Positions 55,495-57,148 of a DNA stretch of 57,148 nucleotides are shown here, one piece after another (within the stretch, counting starts at the first letter, position 1; every line of letters begins with the position of its first letter). Source of the DNA: Phoronis australis (Eukaryota; Phoronida; Phoronidae). Where the stretch lies: the NCBI GenBank assembly GCA_002633005.1, contig NMRA01000852.1, positions 60,359 through 117,506 of the forward strand, read 5' to 3'. A program made the position numbers and the translations under genes. The notes beneath the pieces are model-generated. The model had not been told where the DNA came from and made no database searches. It saw nothing but the letters and a program-made list of their open reading frames with translations.

Positions 55495-57148
55495 ATGTGT
55501 TTTGTATTCACTTGCAACAAAACTAACTGGTTTCCCAAGATTGAATTTATATGTTGTGCTTTTCAACTAAGTTGCTATTTATGTACCTGTAAGCGAGCCT
55601 ATGATATAATTTTGTTTTTTAAAAATGACTCCCCTAGTTGTCCAGACAACCTTATTCATTTAACAACCTTTGAATTTTCAACAAGCATTGCAGGTGTATT
55701 ATTTGTTAAATACGGCTATCCTTTGAGTGCCTCGAGTAGTGTGAGTTTCTCTGGTCTTACATTGTTTTCCCCCTCATGGTCACAGTTCAATTCCTCCCAC
55801 CGGCATCGAATGAGATATCACGCTATGCGGGTTCAGCTTACTGATGTGTCGTACTATTGTTTATGTAACACCTGTATGGATTACGGAATCGTCATTGGCA
55901 TGTGCCTCCTTTTAGCTGGCGATGTTGAAGAAAATCCTGGGCCTGAAGACAATACTACCTTTAAAATCTTATTTTCAAATGTTAACAGTATTACATCCAA
56001 CAATTTCTCCAGATTCCAACTTCTAAAAAACTTTGTTCTGTCTTACGATTATATGATTGTCGCTCTTTGTGAAACCTGTGATGTTACCAAAGACGACCTT
56101 GATAATGAACTAATCATTCCTGGTTACAGTGTAGCGTATCATTGTAACAGTGCCCGTGGTATCATCTTATTCACTAAAAACACACTCTCATTTAAATTAT
56201 GTCCTAGCTTAACTTGTCCTCAGTTATGCAACTGCTGGATCGACGTTTCTCATTCATGTATTGACCTCTGTATAACAAACAATTTGAGTATCATTGACTC
56301 ATGTTCTGTACTACCTCCTGTTGGCAATTCGGATCACCACACTATCGAAACCACTCTAACACTTAAAAAACCGGTAAAAGAACAACACACAACTCGAAGC
56401 AACTGGAAATATGATCAGGTCGACACCGATAAACTGCGTCAGGATATCACCAACACTGACTGGGATTCCATATTGAACACTGGCGACATTGATGACACTG
56501 TTCCACTCTTCACTAGTACTCCGTATGAAATCTTAAAAAACAACATCCCATCAACTGAAAAGATAATTAAACACAACAGCCAACCGTGGTTCAACAGGAA
56601 TGTTAAACGGGCAATCCGCACAAGAAACAGACTTTACAGCTCTTTCAGAAGATCTAACAACACTATAATCTACAACAGATACAAGGATCAGTCACGTCTG
56701 GTTGAAACTTTAGTAAATCAAGCCAAAGCTGATCACCGACACAAGCTTTTTCAACAAATTAACAACGCAAGCAAGAATCCCAAAGAATACTGGGAAATCA
56801 TCAATAAAATACGCGGCAGTCAACAGCAATCCTCCTATCCTGTCATCAACTATAATGGAAACCTAGCCTCACGTAGTAGTGACAAGTGTGATTTGTTTCT
56901 CAAATTTTTCACGAACAAAAGCCACATTACACCAACTGAAGTAAGTAACTTTCCCTTTCTTCGTGAACGTTGTCTCAATCAAGTGTCTGACATCCCGGCT
57001 AATCAAACTGATGTCCGGAAGTATCTCAATGAAATTGACCCCAATAAGAATGATGGCACAGCTTTAATAACCAGCAAGATGATCAAAATGATTGCCAACG
57101 AAATTACCATGCCCCTGACCAATCTGTTTAACAAACTTCTTCAGCTAG
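55495..57148 (+). CDS. LINE ORF2: leader, 2A motif, endonuclease (deleted core), RT start
   Basis: Open from 55429; first ATG 55495, then in-frame ATGs at 55810, 55825, 55876 and 55900. Residues 1-142 are a Cys-rich leader of unknown function (MCFVFTCNKTN; SCYLCTCKR; NDSPSCPDN). Residues 143-150 are DVEENPGP, a canonical 2A motif after a hydrophobic run (IGMCLLLAG). The endonuclease N-terminus follows (TTFKILFSNVNSI; MIVALCET; IIPGYSV). At about 56246 the frame jumps to SCIDLCITN and LPPVGNSDHH, so the GDFN core is missing. A long linker (WFNRNVKRAIRTRNRLYSSF; YWEIINKIRGS) leads into the RT N-terminal region at the window end. No stop occurs over 551 codons. Confidence 0.88.
   Translation, partial: MCFVFTCNKTNWFPKIEFICCAFQLSCYLCTCKRAYDIILFFKNDSPSCPDNLIHLTTFEFSTSIAGVLFVKYGYPLSASSSVSFSGLTLFSPSWSQFNSSHRHRMRYHAMRVQLTDVSYYCLCNTCMDYGIVIGMCLLLAGDVEENPGPEDNTTFKILFSNVNSITSNNFSRFQLLKNFVLSYDYMIVALCETCDVTKDDLDNELIIPGYSVAYHCNSARGIILFTKNTLSFKLCPSLTCPQLCNCWIDVSHSCIDLCITNNLSIIDSCSVLPPVGNSDHHTIETTLTLKKPVKEQHTTRSNWKYDQVDTDKLRQDITNTDWDSILNTGDIDDTVPLFTSTPYEILKNNIPSTEKIIKHNSQPWFNRNVKRAIRTRNRLYSSFRRSNNTIIYNRYKDQSRLVETLVNQAKADHRHKLFQQINNASKNPKEYWEIINKIRGSQQQSSYPVINYNGNLASRSSDKCDLFLKFFTNKSHITPTEVSNFPFLRERCLNQVSDIPANQTDVRKYLNEIDPNKNDGTALITSKMIKMIANEITMPLTNLFNKLLQL
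55921..55944 (+). other. 2A translational-recoding motif
   Basis: GAT GTT GAA GAA AAT CCT GGG CCT encodes DVEENPGP, matching D[VI]ExNPGP exactly, after a leucine-rich helix-like stretch and a G. In known 2A peptides the ribosome skips the last Gly-Pro bond, releasing the upstream protein and continuing with Pro. Copy 1 has DVEDNPGP at 3058-3035. Confidence 0.9.

Larger units (their letters stand above)
53583..57148 (+). mobile_element. CR1/L2-type LINE with 2A motif (copy 2), running off the window
   Basis: ORF1 at 53583-54331 (one frameshift), spacer 54332-55494, ORF2 from 55495 still open at 57148. It shares all blocks with the inverted copy 1 at 1-5065. ORF2 has no stop over 550 codons, so this copy is much younger, though it carries an in-frame endonuclease deletion. 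Confidence 0.88.

Noticed and set aside
1-57148. CRISPR arrays, operons, bacterial promoters
   Set aside because: No regularly spaced repeats with unique spacers; the introns, LINEs and receptor genes mark the window as animal nuclear DNA.

Overview
The window looks like nuclear DNA of a non-vertebrate marine animal. It has GT-AG introns, an ancient Cys-loop receptor gene with the classic exon phases, a single-exon LRR-Ig surface-receptor gene, AT-rich intergenic DNA and a dense, nested load of transposons. A cnidarian or an invertebrate deuterostome would fit; the phylum cannot be settled from this sequence alone. The palindrome TACATGTA is strongly over-represented (more than 30 copies where about one is expected).

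Layout. 1-5065: minus-strand copy of a CR1/L2-type LINE, decayed by frameshifts and broken by a TIR element (134-569) and a 140-bp-arm foldback (3209-3677). 5074-6159 and 9521-10640: two non-coding TIR elements, the second with a perfect 8-bp target duplication. 14580-14792: tRNA-derived SINE. 15893-27469 (+): a complete ten-exon nicotinic-receptor-like Cys-loop channel subunit whose exons join without a break into 455 codons. Its introns hold further repeats, including a 1.4-kb TIR element at 24261-25675. 27.5-37.4 kb: mostly repeats, with two copies of a THAP-bearing repeat (30616-31287, 35045-35743) and a possible two-exon small gene on the minus strand (37350 to 31585). 38717-41521 (-): 934-aa LRR-Ig transmembrane protein in one exon. 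42282-44640: a non-autonomous TIR element and an L1/Tx1-like LINE relic. 46159-48940: MITEs, plus a 1.7-kb THAP-bearing transposon inserted in a dispersed repeat. 51947-52261 (-): the last exon of a second channel subunit, paralogous to the first. 53033-53531 (-): a YqaJ-type exonuclease fragment. 53583 to the window end (+): a second, younger copy of the 2A-bearing LINE.

The most striking system is that LINE. Its ORF2 is open from 55429 to the last base. It carries a canonical 2A translational-recoding motif (DVEENPGP, 55921-55944) after a leader of about 142 codons and before the endonuclease-reverse transcriptase. The minus-strand copy, inverted at the other end of the window, keeps the same order: ORF1 end, 1.1-kb spacer, leader, 2A motif, endonuclease, RT. 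The element would therefore make a separate cysteine-rich leader protein and an EN-RT protein from one reading frame. In the plus copy an in-frame deletion removes the endonuclease core.

The host genes are probably neuronal or epithelial surface proteins. The two channel-subunit exons flank the LRR-Ig gene and suggest a local, inverted duplication of the receptor family.
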